Both the position numbers and the translations under genes were made by a program. DNA of 64,000 nt from Coniochaeta sp. PMI_546 (lineage: Eukaryota > Ascomycota > Sordariomycetes > Coniochaetales > Coniochaetaceae): positions 2,055,277 to 2,119,276 of the forward strand of contig MU271143.1 in assembly GCA_021432605.1 (NCBI GenBank). Direction: 5' to 3'. This document shows positions 33,488 to 45,487 of this stretch, one piece after another (positions within the stretch are counted from its first letter, which is position 1; the number at the start of each line of letters is the position of its first letter). The notes beneath the pieces were generated by a model. The model did no database searches. It saw only the letters and a list, made by a program, of their open reading frames with translations, and was not told where the DNA came from.

Positions 33488-35974
33488 TTCGAAAGACTGG
33501 ATTGTCAAGAAGGTGCGAGACAAAGTAAGGATCTGATCTAGGACGAAAGAGGTTTGTCAGTTTGATGTGTTGATGGTTCTTGAGGTCTTCACGAGAACCG
33601 AAGCTATAAAAAGACCAACGAGATGAAACCAAGGCAAGTCTTCCGGCCACCATACACGAAGCCGTAGCGTAGCACCGCAGCGACAAGATTGCAAAGACCA
33701 ACATGACAAGCAGTGCCATCGCCAGTCACGACAGAAAGGGCCATATCGGAGCAAACGGTTGTAAAACATACCTGGAAGCGCTAAAGGCGAGCGGATTGAC
33801 CTAAAACCGGTGGCAGTCGCGTGTTAATGCCAACGTGTTGGCTACTTCAACGGACAATGATTCGAAAGCGATCTAACGCTGGCTTGCGTACGGATACGGG
33901 CAAAGGAGAGTCGAAGAATGAAGATGCACGAGGATGGAAGGCACGCTGCAAACTGAAGCCGAAGAAGGAGAAAAAAACTGGCTGCGACAGGAATTCAGGG
34001 TGGTGGTGTTTCCTTGGACGGTCGTTGGAAAGATTTCCGCACACAATCTCGCGGACCCTGGCACTTCTTTGCGGAGAGAGCACAGCAGCAAAAGGGGTTG
34101 ACCAGAGCTAATGAGACTGGGGGGTTGGACAGCTCGATTGTCGGATGCTGATTGGCTGACGGGACTTGGGTCAATTCCCCCATTCCCAATTACGGGCTAA
34201 GCTTCCTTGGGCTTCCAGGTTCCTTACTCTATAAAAAATGTGGATCTGCCTGCATCTCACGTTTGGTGGAGACGACGTTGAACAAACAACTTGAAACGTC
34301 CAGATTGATGACGAAGTGGTAAGGTAAATATCTACACATACGTATTGTGAGGAAAAATCGGATAGCAGGTATGAACCTAGTGTGACAGAGGACAGAAATG
34401 ATGAAGATAGCATAGTCGTCAGTGCATGCTCGAAACATGAGAAGATCTTCCCGGTGCCTGATTTGCATGCTAATGACGATAAGACAGGGCTCCTCTCCTC
34501 CCGTCGCTTTGGCAGATGCAACGCCGAACTCTGATCTTCAGACTCAACTCTTCAGACCTGATTCAGACACCAGAATTGCCAGAGACAACATCGTAACCTG
34601 CCATCTGAGAAGAAGAAGTAACGCAATCTCGGGCTTCAGCTGATCTCAAGACACCGGCTGCCCGAGTTGAAAGGCTCTCGACTTCCGCTAAAATACGGGA
34701 CCACGGGACCTGCCTTCGCCAGCTCCCGACGATACGATCACACAAAGACACGCAAAAGAAGGGGCCGTTGTGAGACGGCGAATAAAAACTGCCCTGCAGC
34801 AACGCCCCGTGTGCCTGCAGAAGCCTGGAAAGCTAACCGAGAGAGGAATGGTGGATTCCTACGTGTACCACCATCCCATCTCTTCTTCCTTACGTTGCGA
34901 CTGTACAGTGGTCGTTCTGCAACACTACTGCTGCCAAAATCATCACGAAGTAATCGTCACCTCTTTTTGCACTCATTGGCAGTGGCTTGCCTGTAGGTGG
35001 ATCGTCGAAAGGTTCGAGACACGTATCGATCGCCGATTGATCGTATCTTCACGTGTACACTACCAGTATGCCAGGCAAGTCTCAGCCTCAGCCGGTCGCC
35101 AACCACTTCGGGCATGAAGCAGAGACAAGGTACCTTAGGTATGTAGAAGAACAAACGGGTCGTCACTTGCTGTCTTGGAGCGATCAATCGTGCTGCTCTC
35201 GTCCGTCAAGCTTAGGGCGAACACGGATAGTCCTTAAGCTATCTTGTCTCCGTTGTCAGCAGTGGCTCGCAGACGTGCCGCTTTGACCTCGCACCTTGTG
35301 GTCTGCCGTGGCCAAGAACGTGTCACGCTGGTTGTGTTCCGTGCCGCGCAGCACTCCGGGGGCCCGAACGCTCCTCACGCTCCTCACTCCGCCGTTGTAG
35401 ATATCCCGGTCTCGGAGCTGGCCAAATGGATAAGTCCGCATATTCTTCTGTCTGTAGTACACAGAAAGAAGCACTGGTGACCACATGAGAATCCAAGTCC
35501 TTTACGAGCTTTTTCCAAGTGTTGATGGGAGAGCTAATTCTCAATGTGGAGTTGTCGATGCAGGAATCCGCTAGGCAGGTACCTCTCGTCGGCATGGCGC
35601 CTCACACATTTGAAAGTAGCGTCATAACGGTCAGCACCGTGCTAACGTCCACGCCGGTTTTGGACGATGGGATCATGATGTCAGTCGGCAAAAGACGGGC
35701 AAAAAAACCAAGCATGTCGGAGAAACTTCCAAGTTGTGGTTCAGCAGCCAAGCCACAGTGTTGAGATAGGAATAACACGATATAACTGTTCTCACTTTGA
35801 ACTTACTGTTTCGATTGTTATCCCTCAATGTCACCTGTGTTTCTTCGGTCTTGCTCAATTGAATGAGACCAACTCGGCACTAGTCTCACAGACATCTGGA
35901 GACTCAACGTCATGCGTTTCTTGATGCCACTCCGAAGCTTCTTTATATCTGCAAGGTGCTCTTAGTGTTGCAAC
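33488..35974. other. Intergenic
   Basis: About 2.5 kb between the divergent septin and phospholipase genes. I found no frame with coding character, no tRNA and no repeat. Part of it should be 5' leader and promoter for both. Confidence 0.45.
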
Positions 35975-38518
35975 ATGCACCGCGCCACAGGCCATCTTCG
36001 AAGATTGGCCCAGATCCGAATCGCGGATCGACAATACCGGTGGCTTGTCGACCGCGGGCCAGGAGCTGCGAGACTAGCCCGAGACCTGCCATTACATAAC
36101 CATTCGATTCCTCATCACCGTCACCATGGCCTTCATCACCAGATCCGGCACGCTTTCTTTCTATCCAGACGGCCTAAACCGGACCGCAAGGGACCTTCTC
36201 CCGTCCTACCGACGGTGTTTGTTCTCAGCGGTCTGCTCATCTGGGCGCTGTATCCGGCAGATGAGGTGCGTCAGTTGACATCAGGTGCGGCAGTCAATGG
36301 CAACGACAATGGCACCAGCGGCGATGGGCCGTCTGACGGTACTGTGGCCAAGTCAAGCCCGGCTGATGGAGTCGGTGCTTGGTTCAACTTCACAAATAGC
36401 TTTAGTGAGATGTCGCTCATGACAGATATAGAATGGAGCGGGCTCTCAGACAAAGTGGTCGACTACATCCTTCCGGAGTGGTCCAAATTCGTTCCCGGCT
36501 ACATCCGCAAGCTGCAGCGTGAGCTATCCATGGCTCCTGGATCGCTGGCAGATGAGATCTGGCAGGAGGCTCGCGACCCGTACGTCAACCCCGAGATCCA
36601 GTACTCGGCACGGGTCCGTGTCTCGAATGACCTCTGTGACGAGGAAAAGGAGTTCCTCTCACGCCGGAAGAAGATTGCAAAGGTTGCGCTGGCCAAGTAC
36701 CTCGGTATTGCGGAGAAGGATGTTCACCCGGACGACGTACCAACCATCGCCGTGTGCGGCTCGGGCGGAGGTTTGCGTGCCCTTGTCGCCGGTACCGGGT
36801 CACTCCTGGCGACCGCCGAGGACGGCCTGTTTGACTGCGTCACTTACACAGCCGGCGTGAGCGGGTCGTGCTGGCTCCAAGCAATGTACTACTCCACGAT
36901 ATCGGGCCAGAATCTTCACCATCTTCTGGATCACCTCAAGGCACGTCTCGGCGTGCATATAGCATACCCACCCGTGGCGTTCTCATCCATGTTATCTGCA
37001 CCGACGAACAAGTACCTTCTGGCCGGCATGGTAGAGAAGCTCAAGGGTGATCCTCTTTCGGCTTTTGGTCTAGTGGACATCTACGGCATGCTTCTGGGCG
37101 CTAGGCTGCTCGTACCCAAGGGCGAATTGGGCGTCAACGACCGGGACTTCAAGCTCTCCAACCAGCGGGACTATATCAAGTACGGCCAGAATGCGATGCC
37201 CATCTACACCGCCGTCAGGCACGAGATCCCGGACATCGGCGCCGCGGCCGCGCTGACTGAGGGACCGTCGGAAGAGGCGAAGCAGATAGCCAAGAAGGAG
37301 GCTTGGTTCCAGTGGTACGAGATCACGCCGTTCGAAATGTTCTGCGAGGAGTTCTCGGCAGGTATACCCACCTGGGCGATGGGGCGGAAGTTTAAAGACG
37401 GCGTCGACGTGCCGGCTGAGCACGGCTTCCACCTCCCAGAGGTCCGCATGCCGTTTCTTCTAGGCATGTTCGGGAGCGCTTTCTGTGCTACCTTGAGCCA
37501 CTATTACCGCGAGATCAGGCCGCTCATGCAGAATCTGGCCGGCTTTAGCGCCATCGATGAGATGATCTGTGGACGCAACGAAGACCTGAGCAAAGTCCAT
37601 CCGATCGATCCTGCGACTCTACCTAATTTCTGCTACGGGATGGACGGCAAGCTGCCGGGTACGGCGCCAGACAGTATCGTTCAGACCGAGTACATGCAGC
37701 TGATGGACGCCGGCATGTCGAACAATATCCCTATCTACCCTCTTCTACGCCCGGGGAGAAATGTCGACGTTGTACTTGCTTTTGATGCTTCTGCCGATAT
37801 AAAGACGGAAAACTGGCTATCCGTGGCAGACGGCTATGCCCGGCAGCGCGGCATCAAAGGCTGGCCCGTCGGAATAGGCTGGCCCAAAACGACAGATTCG
37901 GTACAGAAAACGGCCAAGGAGCTCGAAGAGGCCCAAGCCTCGACCGCCCAAGAGGTCGAGGAGAAGCTGACCGAGGCGAAACACGACCAAGCCGTGCGCC
38001 GCCAGGGGGCCGCGCAGGATACCCACGGCGAGGCAGACCCGACCACGACAAACAAGGACAAGAAATATGCCGAGGGTGACGAGACGGCCGGCGAGCTGGG
38101 CTACTGCACGGTATGGGTCGGCACGACGCAGGAGCGCAGCACGACCGAGACACCGCCCCCGTCCAAGGCGCTGGACGACGACACGGCCTGGCAGCTGGCC
38201 GAGCCGGACGCGGGGATCACGGTGGTGTACTGCCCGTTCCTGACCAACGACAAGGTCCCCGGCGTCGACCCGGCGACGAGCCCGTACATGAGCACGTGGA
38301 ACTTCGTCTATACCCCGGAGCAGATTGATAGCGTGGTGGCGCTGGCGCGGGCGAACTACGAGGAGTCGAGGGAGCGGATACGGGCTACCGTCAGGGCGGT
38401 GTATGAGCGGAAGAGGAAGATCCGGAAGGAGAAGGAGAGGACTATGAAGAAGGAGCGGTATAGAAGGCTGGTGAGGTTGGGGATTAATGACAAGCTTGAC
38501 GGGGATCACTTCAGCTGA
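35975..38518 (+). CDS. Cytosolic-type phospholipase A2 (patatin/cPLA2 fold)
   Basis: A single exon of 847 residues, close to the usual length of fungal PlaA-like proteins. The N-terminus is Arg/His-rich, followed by one hydrophobic segment (PTVFVLSGLLIWALYP), so it may be membrane-anchored or mitochondrial. The catalytic domain has CGSGGGLRALVAGTGSL (R268 after the glycine loop), the nucleophile motif GVSGSCW (S296) and the dyad aspartate in MDAGMSNNIP (D578). These are the hallmarks of the cPLA2 family, which cleaves the sn-2 acyl chain of phospholipids. A charged Gln/Glu/Ala-rich insertion lies near residues 640-700, and the C-terminus is Arg/Lys-rich and helical. No C2 domain is present, as in other fungal members. 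Confidence 0.92.
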   Translation: MHRATGHLRRLAQIRIADRQYRWLVDRGPGAARLARDLPLHNHSIPHHRHHGLHHQIRHAFFLSRRPKPDRKGPSPVLPTVFVLSGLLIWALYPADEVRQLTSGAAVNGNDNGTSGDGPSDGTVAKSSPADGVGAWFNFTNSFSEMSLMTDIEWSGLSDKVVDYILPEWSKFVPGYIRKLQRELSMAPGSLADEIWQEARDPYVNPEIQYSARVRVSNDLCDEEKEFLSRRKKIAKVALAKYLGIAEKDVHPDDVPTIAVCGSGGGLRALVAGTGSLLATAEDGLFDCVTYTAGVSGSCWLQAMYYSTISGQNLHHLLDHLKARLGVHIAYPPVAFSSMLSAPTNKYLLAGMVEKLKGDPLSAFGLVDIYGMLLGARLLVPKGELGVNDRDFKLSNQRDYIKYGQNAMPIYTAVRHEIPDIGAAAALTEGPSEEAKQIAKKEAWFQWYEITPFEMFCEEFSAGIPTWAMGRKFKDGVDVPAEHGFHLPEVRMPFLLGMFGSAFCATLSHYYREIRPLMQNLAGFSAIDEMICGRNEDLSKVHPIDPATLPNFCYGMDGKLPGTAPDSIVQTEYMQLMDAGMSNNIPIYPLLRPGRNVDVVLAFDASADIKTENWLSVADGYARQRGIKGWPVGIGWPKTTDSVQKTAKELEEAQASTAQEVEEKLTEAKHDQAVRRQGAAQDTHGEADPTTTNKDKKYAEGDETAGELGYCTVWVGTTQERSTTETPPPSKALDDDTAWQLAEPDAGITVVYCPFLTNDKVPGVDPATSPYMSTWNFVYTPEQIDSVVALARANYEESRERIRATVRAVYERKRKIRKEKERTMKKERYRRLVRLGINDKLDGDHFS

Positions 38519-38930
38519 ACTGTTGAAGTGCGTAATATTATCAATTAGGCCAGAATGAGCGATGCGATACCCTATCTTCATTTTCGGTTTGGGACGCAAT
38601 TTTGGGACTTGGAAGACGGTGACAAAAGAACTTGTTCCTCTCCGCTTCACCGTCGGCTCGAGGAGTGTTTGATTGTTCTACAGGTGTGATTCTGGGTTTT
38701 GTGATATTATACAGCGATGACCGCCCGGTTAAGACGCCCATCTATGTGACCTTCCGCCGAATCTAACCAGATGCAATGCCCATTTTGGAAAATATACAAG
38801 AGGATCCTCAACCCACGAGCAATCCTGAAGCTTAACTGCATGTCGTCTTCCACACTGATGCAATCCAAGCCTCAAAACTCGTACACGCATGACATGACAC
38901 ACATGCAGCCAAAAGATTTGCAAATGTCAA
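38519..38930. other. Convergent intergenic region
   Basis: Short gap between the ends of the phospholipase and mL44 genes. No features beyond presumed 3' untranslated sequence. Confidence 0.5.
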
Positions 38931-40271
38931 TCAAATAACCTCTCCAATATCAATATGCGCCGGCTCCCACGGCCGCGCATCCTCAACGAGCATGTCGCTC
39001 GGCACACGCACGTCCTCGCCGGGGCTGTACAGATACCACGCCTTGAGGGCATTCATAGCCGCCTTCCACCGGGCGGCATCCAGGTTCGGGCCGGCACCTT
39101 CGCCCAGCTTGTCCTTGCCGCTGTAGATGCCGACCACGAACACGGGGGTGCGGCTGCGCCTGCCGGTCTCGGAGAGGAGGCGGGCGACGGGCTTCTCGAA
39201 CTCTTCCCTGGCGCACAGGTTGGACAGCTCGCGGGTGGGCATCTTGAAGGCGAAGAGGCGCGACAGGTCGAGCTGCCGCGAGAGCACGTGGGCCTTGACG
39301 AAGGCCTTGACGGCCTCGCGGCCGCAGTGCGCGTAGACGGCGCCCACCACGGCGCGGACGGCGTTGGCGTGGGCTGTCTCGGCTATCTTGCGGGTCTCCG
39401 GGGTGCCGTAGGGTTTCAGCGCGGTGTTGTTCTCTGTTGACCTCGATGCAGCGTCGTCCGTTGCGGGTGCGGTCTTGACAACGTCGCCGAAGTCGTCGTC
39501 GAAGACGACGCGGGAGTTGATGCCGCGGCGCCAGTTGAACTTGTCGAGGTAGTCGGCCTCGACGCGGCGGGAGCCAAAGGTCGTAGGGATCACGGGGGTC
39601 TTGTCGGTCGAGAACTGCAGCAGGCCCGGGTCGACTTCGCCTCCGGGTACGGCGGCGGTTTCGATGCCCCACTGGCGGGCGACGGTGTGAAGGGCGTCTG
39701 GGCCGGCATAGGCGGCAACAGCGCTATACATGATAGCCATGGGTAGGCGCGGATAGCGGACCATCAGGTACTCGGAGACATGGTAGTTGATCAGGGTGTG
39801 GCCAAGGAAGGCGAGGTTGGTGTTGTTGAACTGCCGGTTCTTGTCGGCCGTCGAGTCGACAAGAGCTCGAGCGAGTGTTTGGAGAGGGATCTTATCCGAT
39901 AGAGAAAGCCGTGCGTGGAGGGCGGCCAACTTGGCTGATTTGAGAGCGCGCTCTGGTAAAGGAGATGGGTAGCGTGCAGATGCTTTGGTTGTGGGATCGA
40001 GGGGTGGAAATCTCGACATGTTCTCCGTCGGGTCAACGGTCTCGGTAGGATCAACCGGCTCGCTCTGGAGGAACTCGTCCTCTGCTATCGGGTCAGAAGG
40101 TTGGGCAAATGTTGCTTGACATCGCCTTTGGGAGAGACAGAGCTCCTTGGGAGTTTGCCTATATGATGGCGAGCATAATGATGTCGCTGCTCCTGGTGCG
40201 GCCCTTGGTGTTGCTCCGGGTCGCGCTGCCAGCAATTGGCTCGACCATCTTTCTAACCTTATCCTCTTCAT
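38931..40271 (-). CDS. MRPL3: Mitochondrial large-subunit ribosomal protein mL44
   Basis: A single exon of 446 residues. The N-terminus is Arg/Ala/Ser-rich without acidic residues, a mitochondrial presequence. The middle is an RNase III-like fold (NRQFNNTNLAFLGHTLINYH, then EYLMVRYPRLP and AHANAVRAVVGAVYAHCG). The usual catalytic acidic signature of RNase III is not evident, as expected for mL44, which is structural in the 54S subunit. A double-stranded-RNA-binding-like C-terminus follows (TPVFVVGIYSGKDKLGEG, AARWKAAMNALKAWYL). It lies head to head with a small mitochondrial gene at 40665. Confidence 0.9.
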   Translation of the reverse strand: MKRIRLERWSSQLLAARPGATPRAAPGAATSLCSPSYRQTPKELCLSQRRCQATFAQPSDPIAEDEFLQSEPVDPTETVDPTENMSRFPPLDPTTKASARYPSPLPERALKSAKLAALHARLSLSDKIPLQTLARALVDSTADKNRQFNNTNLAFLGHTLINYHVSEYLMVRYPRLPMAIMYSAVAAYAGPDALHTVARQWGIETAAVPGGEVDPGLLQFSTDKTPVIPTTFGSRRVEADYLDKFNWRRGINSRVVFDDDFGDVVKTAPATDDAASRSTENNTALKPYGTPETRKIAETAHANAVRAVVGAVYAHCGREAVKAFVKAHVLSRQLDLSRLFAFKMPTRELSNLCAREEFEKPVARLLSETGRRSRTPVFVVGIYSGKDKLGEGAGPNLDAARWKAAMNALKAWYLYSPGEDVRVPSDMLVEDARPWEPAHIDIGEVI

Positions 40272-40664
40272 TTGGGTTATCTGCGTCTTGCCCCCTCGTG
40301 GTGATTGTTTCCTTGTCTGAGGTGGCTACAGACGGGTTGTCGCAACGGTCGTTCGGGTGGTCTCGTGTCGTCGTTCTTTTCTCCTATCACGAAAAAAGTT
40401 CTGCCCCATCAGTGCTGCTGCAATCCAGTTGAAGCTAAGGTACATGGGACCATTCTTTTGCTGACTTAGGTAAGCTTCTTGGGGTGGATCCAAGAGCTAA
40501 ACGCTACCATGTTTGATTGGACAATCGGATGAATCTCGTTGCGAGGCTCCGAGCAGTGATTGAGCCGAGCCAGGGTGGGACCTTCCTTGGGGAAATCGAC
40601 GACGAACCTCAAGCTCCAGGCGACTCTAATAAACCCCCAAGCTCATTCACCAGCAGACATCACA
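40272..40664. other. Divergent promoter between mL44 and the small inner-membrane protein gene
   Basis: 393 bases separate two outward-pointing start codons of probable mitochondrial genes, so a shared promoter is likely. I cannot name factor sites. Confidence 0.5.
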
Positions 40665-41142
40665 ATGGTATGTTAAGTAGTACATCGCAGTCGTCAATTG
40701 AGCATTATGCTAACGGAATGACAGGGTGGCGGTCCTAGAGTCCCGTAAGTCTCTATGCTCCGTGACGACGCCGACAACAGCTCCTCGAAATCTCCACGAA
40801 TGCTTCCTTGCCAAATGCTAATCGATACGATGCAGATATCCGAAGCACGTCTGGTCACCAGCGGGTGGCTGGTACGCTCAGCCCTCCAACTGGAAAGCCA
40901 ACACAGCCGCCTTCGGTCTCGCCATTTTCGGCATCACAGCACTAGTATGGAAGCTCAGCGCAGACCGTGAATACCGACACAAGATGCCAGAGCCAGGCCG
41001 ATTCTACCCCAGCAGATAGTAAGCTCCAAGCTATCAATCACGTAGTGAATCTCGAGGCTAACTTGCCGATAGCTGGAGCAAGCAGATCATCGAGCACGAG
41101 CGGGCACAGAAGGAGAAGGGGCTCTTGGAGAAGTCTGAATAG
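40665..41142 (+). CDS. Small mitochondrial inner-membrane protein, probable complex I accessory subunit
   Basis: Exons 40665..40667 (the ATG alone), 40725..40744 (20 bases), 40836..41018 and 41073..41142 give 91 residues. All three introns have GTAWG/GTAAG donors and phase closes. The protein begins MGGGPRVPYPKHVWSPAGGW, has one membrane segment (FGLAIFGITALVW), and continues EPGRFYPSRYWSKQIIEHER. The single central helix, the W-S-P-A-G-G-W motif and the P-G-R-F-Y-P-S motif resemble a small fungal NADH:ubiquinone oxidoreductase accessory subunit that I recall. The subunit identity is not certain. Because no exon exceeds 183 bases it is easily missed by open-frame searches. It pairs head to head with mL44. 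Confidence 0.82.
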
Positions 41143-43691
41143 ACAAACCCGGCATGTCACGACATTGTACATAAGAGGAGTTCAGGAAGGAATACACAGT
41201 GCTATTTCTATGAGTTCGTTCAGTTCGCTCTCTGTCATGCTACATTGTGGCCGGGACACCGCTGCGCGTTCCATCTCATCATGGTGTCACAGACGGATTG
41301 ACTCGCTTTGATTCTTCCGTGGATGACAGACTGAGCCGAGCCAAGACGCGAACACTACACACAAAGAGTGGCTTTCTGAGGCGACTCGACGAAATAACAT
41401 GAGAGCCTGCCATCCGCGTATGTGCCCAGGACCTGCCCTCTGTTTGGTCCACTTTCGAGATCTCACGGCATGGTTGCATTTCAAATCCTGAATTGTTGTG
41501 GAGGGAGCAGTGCAGAGGCGATATTCTGGTTGACCAAGTCTGATGCCCCCTCGACCTTGAGGTGGTGTGATATGGCCATGCATCGACAAATCTTCCTCAC
41601 CATGCCCTCGTGTGGCCGTGAGCTCGTATTGTTCGGCATCAGTGCGCTACAGCATGCTGCGTGAGCGTATCAAAACTGTTCCTTCAGCCGAATCAGCCAA
41701 TCTTGGGCCCTTCTGACATTTTTCGGGTTGTCTACTTTACTTTTGCGTACGGTAGGCTTCGGTCCCCCGGCCCGGGGGGCAAGCTGGGTGATGACTTCTC
41801 ATTGGAAAGGCGCTTGTGAGGGGAGCTTTCACTGGTTGCTGGACGGTGGTGATGGGGAGTGAATGATATGCGTTGGCAGCAAGCACACATGCGGCGAATG
41901 TGTGTTACCCTGAGGTGACTGTTCTAGATACCTCAATGCGCTACCTAGTCCCACGTATGTATTCCCCATGGAGTCCGGTTTCTGCGTGTGATAACTGTAC
42001 GCGTTATCAGCCTGCCTATCACCGACCACGCTCAATCGTCTTCAGTATAGGTATAGCCTGAGCAGTGGCTCCGGTTTGGGAACGCGATGCAGATGCGAGC
42101 TGAAAGTGAGGGTGTCGTCCCGACAGTGGCTGATGTGGTGTAGCACATTGTGTAACCACGGCTTGGATGCAGAAGGGTCCTTAGCCCGATGTGCAGGGCC
42201 CGGTGCCGTGGTCCAAAAAGAACCTACCTCAGCTAGCTGGTGAACCTGAGCTCGGCGCGCGGATACCCGGTAGTTAGGATCTGGACTGCTCGCTACGGTA
42301 TCCTACATTGTAGGTACGGTAAGGTAAGGTCAGGTCAGGTAAGGTAGGGTACTTGCCGGTGAGTATCCACGAGGATACTCGAGCAGCAAACAAAGCTCAA
42401 AGATCCTGAGCTCAATGCAAAGACATTATATATCAAGACAAGTCGACCAGAGGCTTGGCCTTGGATGGTATCCAGCCCGGCCAGCCCAAGGTACCCTATC
42501 CACCATGTCGAGGTACGGCGAGTCAAACGTTTCCCGGTGCTTTGCTCCTTCATTAGTATAGATAGGGTTAGAGTTTACGATACCTTGACCTCTCGATTAT
42601 GATTTGACGATTGAAATTCTCTGACCTCGCAGATCTCACTTGCGGCAAGGCCAATGCGACAAATGCACAGCTTCCTAATCCCTGTCATTGGACCTACTAC
42701 ACGTGTACTAATTGCTAAGCAGCTAAGGTACTCTGCTCCTCTTGCACACGATGCAACTCTAGGCAAGGTACCTTTGAGGGTGTCGCGTCGTCAATACCGT
42801 ACACTTAAGTAAAGCTGACTTCCAGAAACAGACACAGAGGTTGTGATAACCTTCGATGCTACACACCGCTAGCCCAGCAACCTGGCTGCACATCGCCCTT
42901 GTTATACCACCCTGGCACCTGCAGCCACACACACTGGTCTGGGCTTGACAACCTGGCCAGCCTCCAGCTTTCTGCTGCTTTCCGGACGCCACACTACCGA
43001 CCACTTTGGCCTCTGGAGAACTGTCGAAAAAAGCAAAAGACGTAGGGTCGAGGACCAGCAGCTGGAAGTGTGGTACAGCGTGCATGGCTTGCCGCCCACC
43101 TTCCATGTAGCACAAGACCGATCAAGAAATAACCTGATCCACCTTGTCGCGACACCAACCCATTATGTTCTAGCCTCGAGCCAACCTGGTTTTTCCTCAT
43201 GGCATCTTCCGTCTCCAGAAGCAGCCCCTGACCAAAGAACAGAAAGGTCAATCCACCCACCGCCATACTGCGATAACTCCCCAAGTGCAGCTAGCATTCC
43301 ATTTCTGGCCAGCGACAGCTCAATAGGTTGAAGGCTGACCCCGACCTGCCTGCAATCTGTGCCCCTGTCAAGCGCGAACTTCCCGCTGGGACCTGCCGTC
43401 GTTTATCGTGTCGTGGAAGAAGGCTGACTTCAGTCCCCTTATGAAGGCTCTGATATAACCTGTGGGCGCTGCATTGCACTTTGACGGATCTACTATCTCC
43501 TAGCAAACCATCTAGATCCGGTTACATTGCGTTGCGAATCGCGTGTGTGAACCCGCTCGACCATTCCTGGCTGGCCGCCATAAAACCTCGGCTACCTTAG
43601 CCTAGCTCGAGCTTATCCAACGGATTTCCTCCGGCGACATCACTCTCGCTTCTCACCCTCACTGTCTGAACACACGGAATTATAGGTGGCC
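41143..43691. other. Intergenic
   Basis: About 2.5 kb without a supported gene. It contains many AGGTAC and CTAAGGTA motifs and a pentanucleotide repeat at 42313-42352. The last 700 bases lead into the bZIP gene. Confidence 0.45.
42313..42352. repeat. GGTNN pentanucleotide array, eight units
   Basis: Eight consecutive five-base units of the form GGTAC, GGTAA, GGTAA, GGTCA, GGTCA, GGTAA, GGTAG, GGTAC. All start with GGT and differ only in the last two bases. Confidence 0.85.
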
Positions 43692-44779
43692 ATGTCGCGT
43701 ATAGTGAGCAAGCTCGGACAACTAGTCTCCCGTGCTTATTGACAAGGGCTAATCATGCAATGTAGGAAAAGACAAAAGAGGTGGATCTGAAGAATCGCAT
43801 CCGGGATAACCAGAGGCGTTCTCGACAGAAGAGGAAAGAGCATCTTCAGGAAATTGAGGACAAATTACGTCAATGTCAATTCCAAGGTGTCGAGGCATCT
43901 ATTGAAATCCAAGCGGAGGCTCGCAGGGTAGCAGAAGAGAACAAAAAGCTCCGAACCTTGCTCAACAGGCACGGAGTACCTGACGAATCCATCAACGAGT
44001 TTCTCTTCTCGGGTACAGTGGTCCCTCCCCGGCACCCTCCTTCCGATTATCTACACCCTGCGGCGGTCAGCGGCAACGTCCAATCCCTGGAGCGGCTTCT
44101 GGAACCACGGCGGCCTAGATGCCTTGAACCTTCCGAGCCCTTCAGTGCGCCGTCCGACGTGGGTGGCTGCTGCTCGAAGCCAGCCGATGCTTCCGCAACT
44201 CTCAAGGGCCGGGAGACATCCATCGCAAGTTCGTGCGCCGTCTGGGAAATTCCTGCACGTCCAGAGGGCTTGCCGTCTTCCGTCTCCAGGTCAGGAGTCC
44301 GGATCCAGCCGGTTCAATATATGGCGGCACCAGGCTCGGAGACTATCCTTAGCAGGACTGACGCCGCAATGGCACTGAAAGGCTTGGGTTCGACAAAGGC
44401 AGATCCGCGAAGTCCCACGACTTCAAACATGGCTTCGGCTAGTCTCACCGGCGTGCTTCACTCTCAGCAGCCTTACGATTACAATGTACACCTATACTCG
44501 AATCCCTCGGGCTATGATCCACCGCACGCAGCCCGTCAGCGCCTGTCCTTGCAAGTTGCGGCCAGTTCGGCATCGGTGCCATCAAACTACATGCAGGCAC
44601 AGCCAGGCGAGAATAATTGCGCACTTGATGCCGACATGATATCCAGGATGTCTGGCGTGGATCCCCACCACGTCCGCGGTCAACTCGGCTGTATGCCAGG
44701 CATTGACTGTCACGTTGACCCCGCAAACTTCAGCAACCTCATGGATCGTTACACGACCGCGACTACCATGGGAATGTAA
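43692..44779 (+). CDS. bZIP transcription factor, Yap/RsmA-like
   Basis: Exon 1 (43692..43703, MSRI) joins across a 62-base intron to exon 2 (43766..44779), giving 341 residues. The basic region is NRIRDNQRRSRQKRKEHLQE, with the N-x3-N-x2-R-S-R pattern of fungal Yap-like factors. A leucine-zipper-like helix follows (IEDKLRQCQFQGVEASIEIQ, VAEENKKLRTLLNRHGV). The rest is low-complexity with scattered cysteines (VGGCCSKPAD). Relatives such as RsmA influence secondary metabolism and stress response; the targets here are unknown. The upstream exon start is inferred from splice signals and phase. Confidence 0.85.
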
Positions 44780-45487
44780 CTCTGGTACTGGCTTCCTCCG
44801 TGCAGATGATAGCGTGCGCCTTAGCCGCTAATGAGACAAGCATAGTGAGGTATTTCTGGGTTTAGCGTTAACAGATGGACTACATAGTGTTGGCACAGTC
44901 CCACCGAGCTTGAACGCCGGTCGGACAAAGAAGTCTTGAAGGCGCAGTATAATCAATCGGGCAGGTTTCTTTGTCTCAAGATACCCATAGAAACGGGAAC
45001 AGATGAAATATACTGCAAACCTTGAGCGGCGTCGCCAGGTGCTGCGCCTTGCCAATCAATTGCGAGGCTCTCCGTGGCGTTCGGCTGTCCGATCCAGTGT
45101 CCGATTACGCTTCCGGACGTGCGGACAAAGAACGACGAGCAGTACTCAACAACTTGCGACCGTGTCGGAAACGGCAGTACTCTTTCGAGTTGTCAAACAA
45201 AGCATCATCACACGCATTCTTTATCCACGTCACGCCTATCGTGCCTAGCGTTATACTGACTACTCTACGAGCTTAGTTGTAAATATCAAAGTGAATTGTT
45301 TTCCCATGGAGCAGAAGGGAACCTCGCACCGAGCGCACCCCCAAGGTGCAAGTGAATAGTCTTTATATCCGCGGAGATATCCACCTCCTGATGTTTGTGT
45401 CTCGATGCGCTGATTCTGTCAATCTGATTGCTGCTATTCCATACTAGTTTGGATCTACTCAACTTCCACAGGCGTTCAGAAGACAAC
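44780..45487. other. Intergenic
   Basis: Between the bZIP gene and the unknown gene at 45488. No coding frame or RNA gene that I can support. Confidence 0.45.

Noticed and set aside
37817-38650. 277-codon minus-strand frame
   Set aside because: Antisense to the phospholipase 3' part; composition is Arg/Leu/Pro noise.
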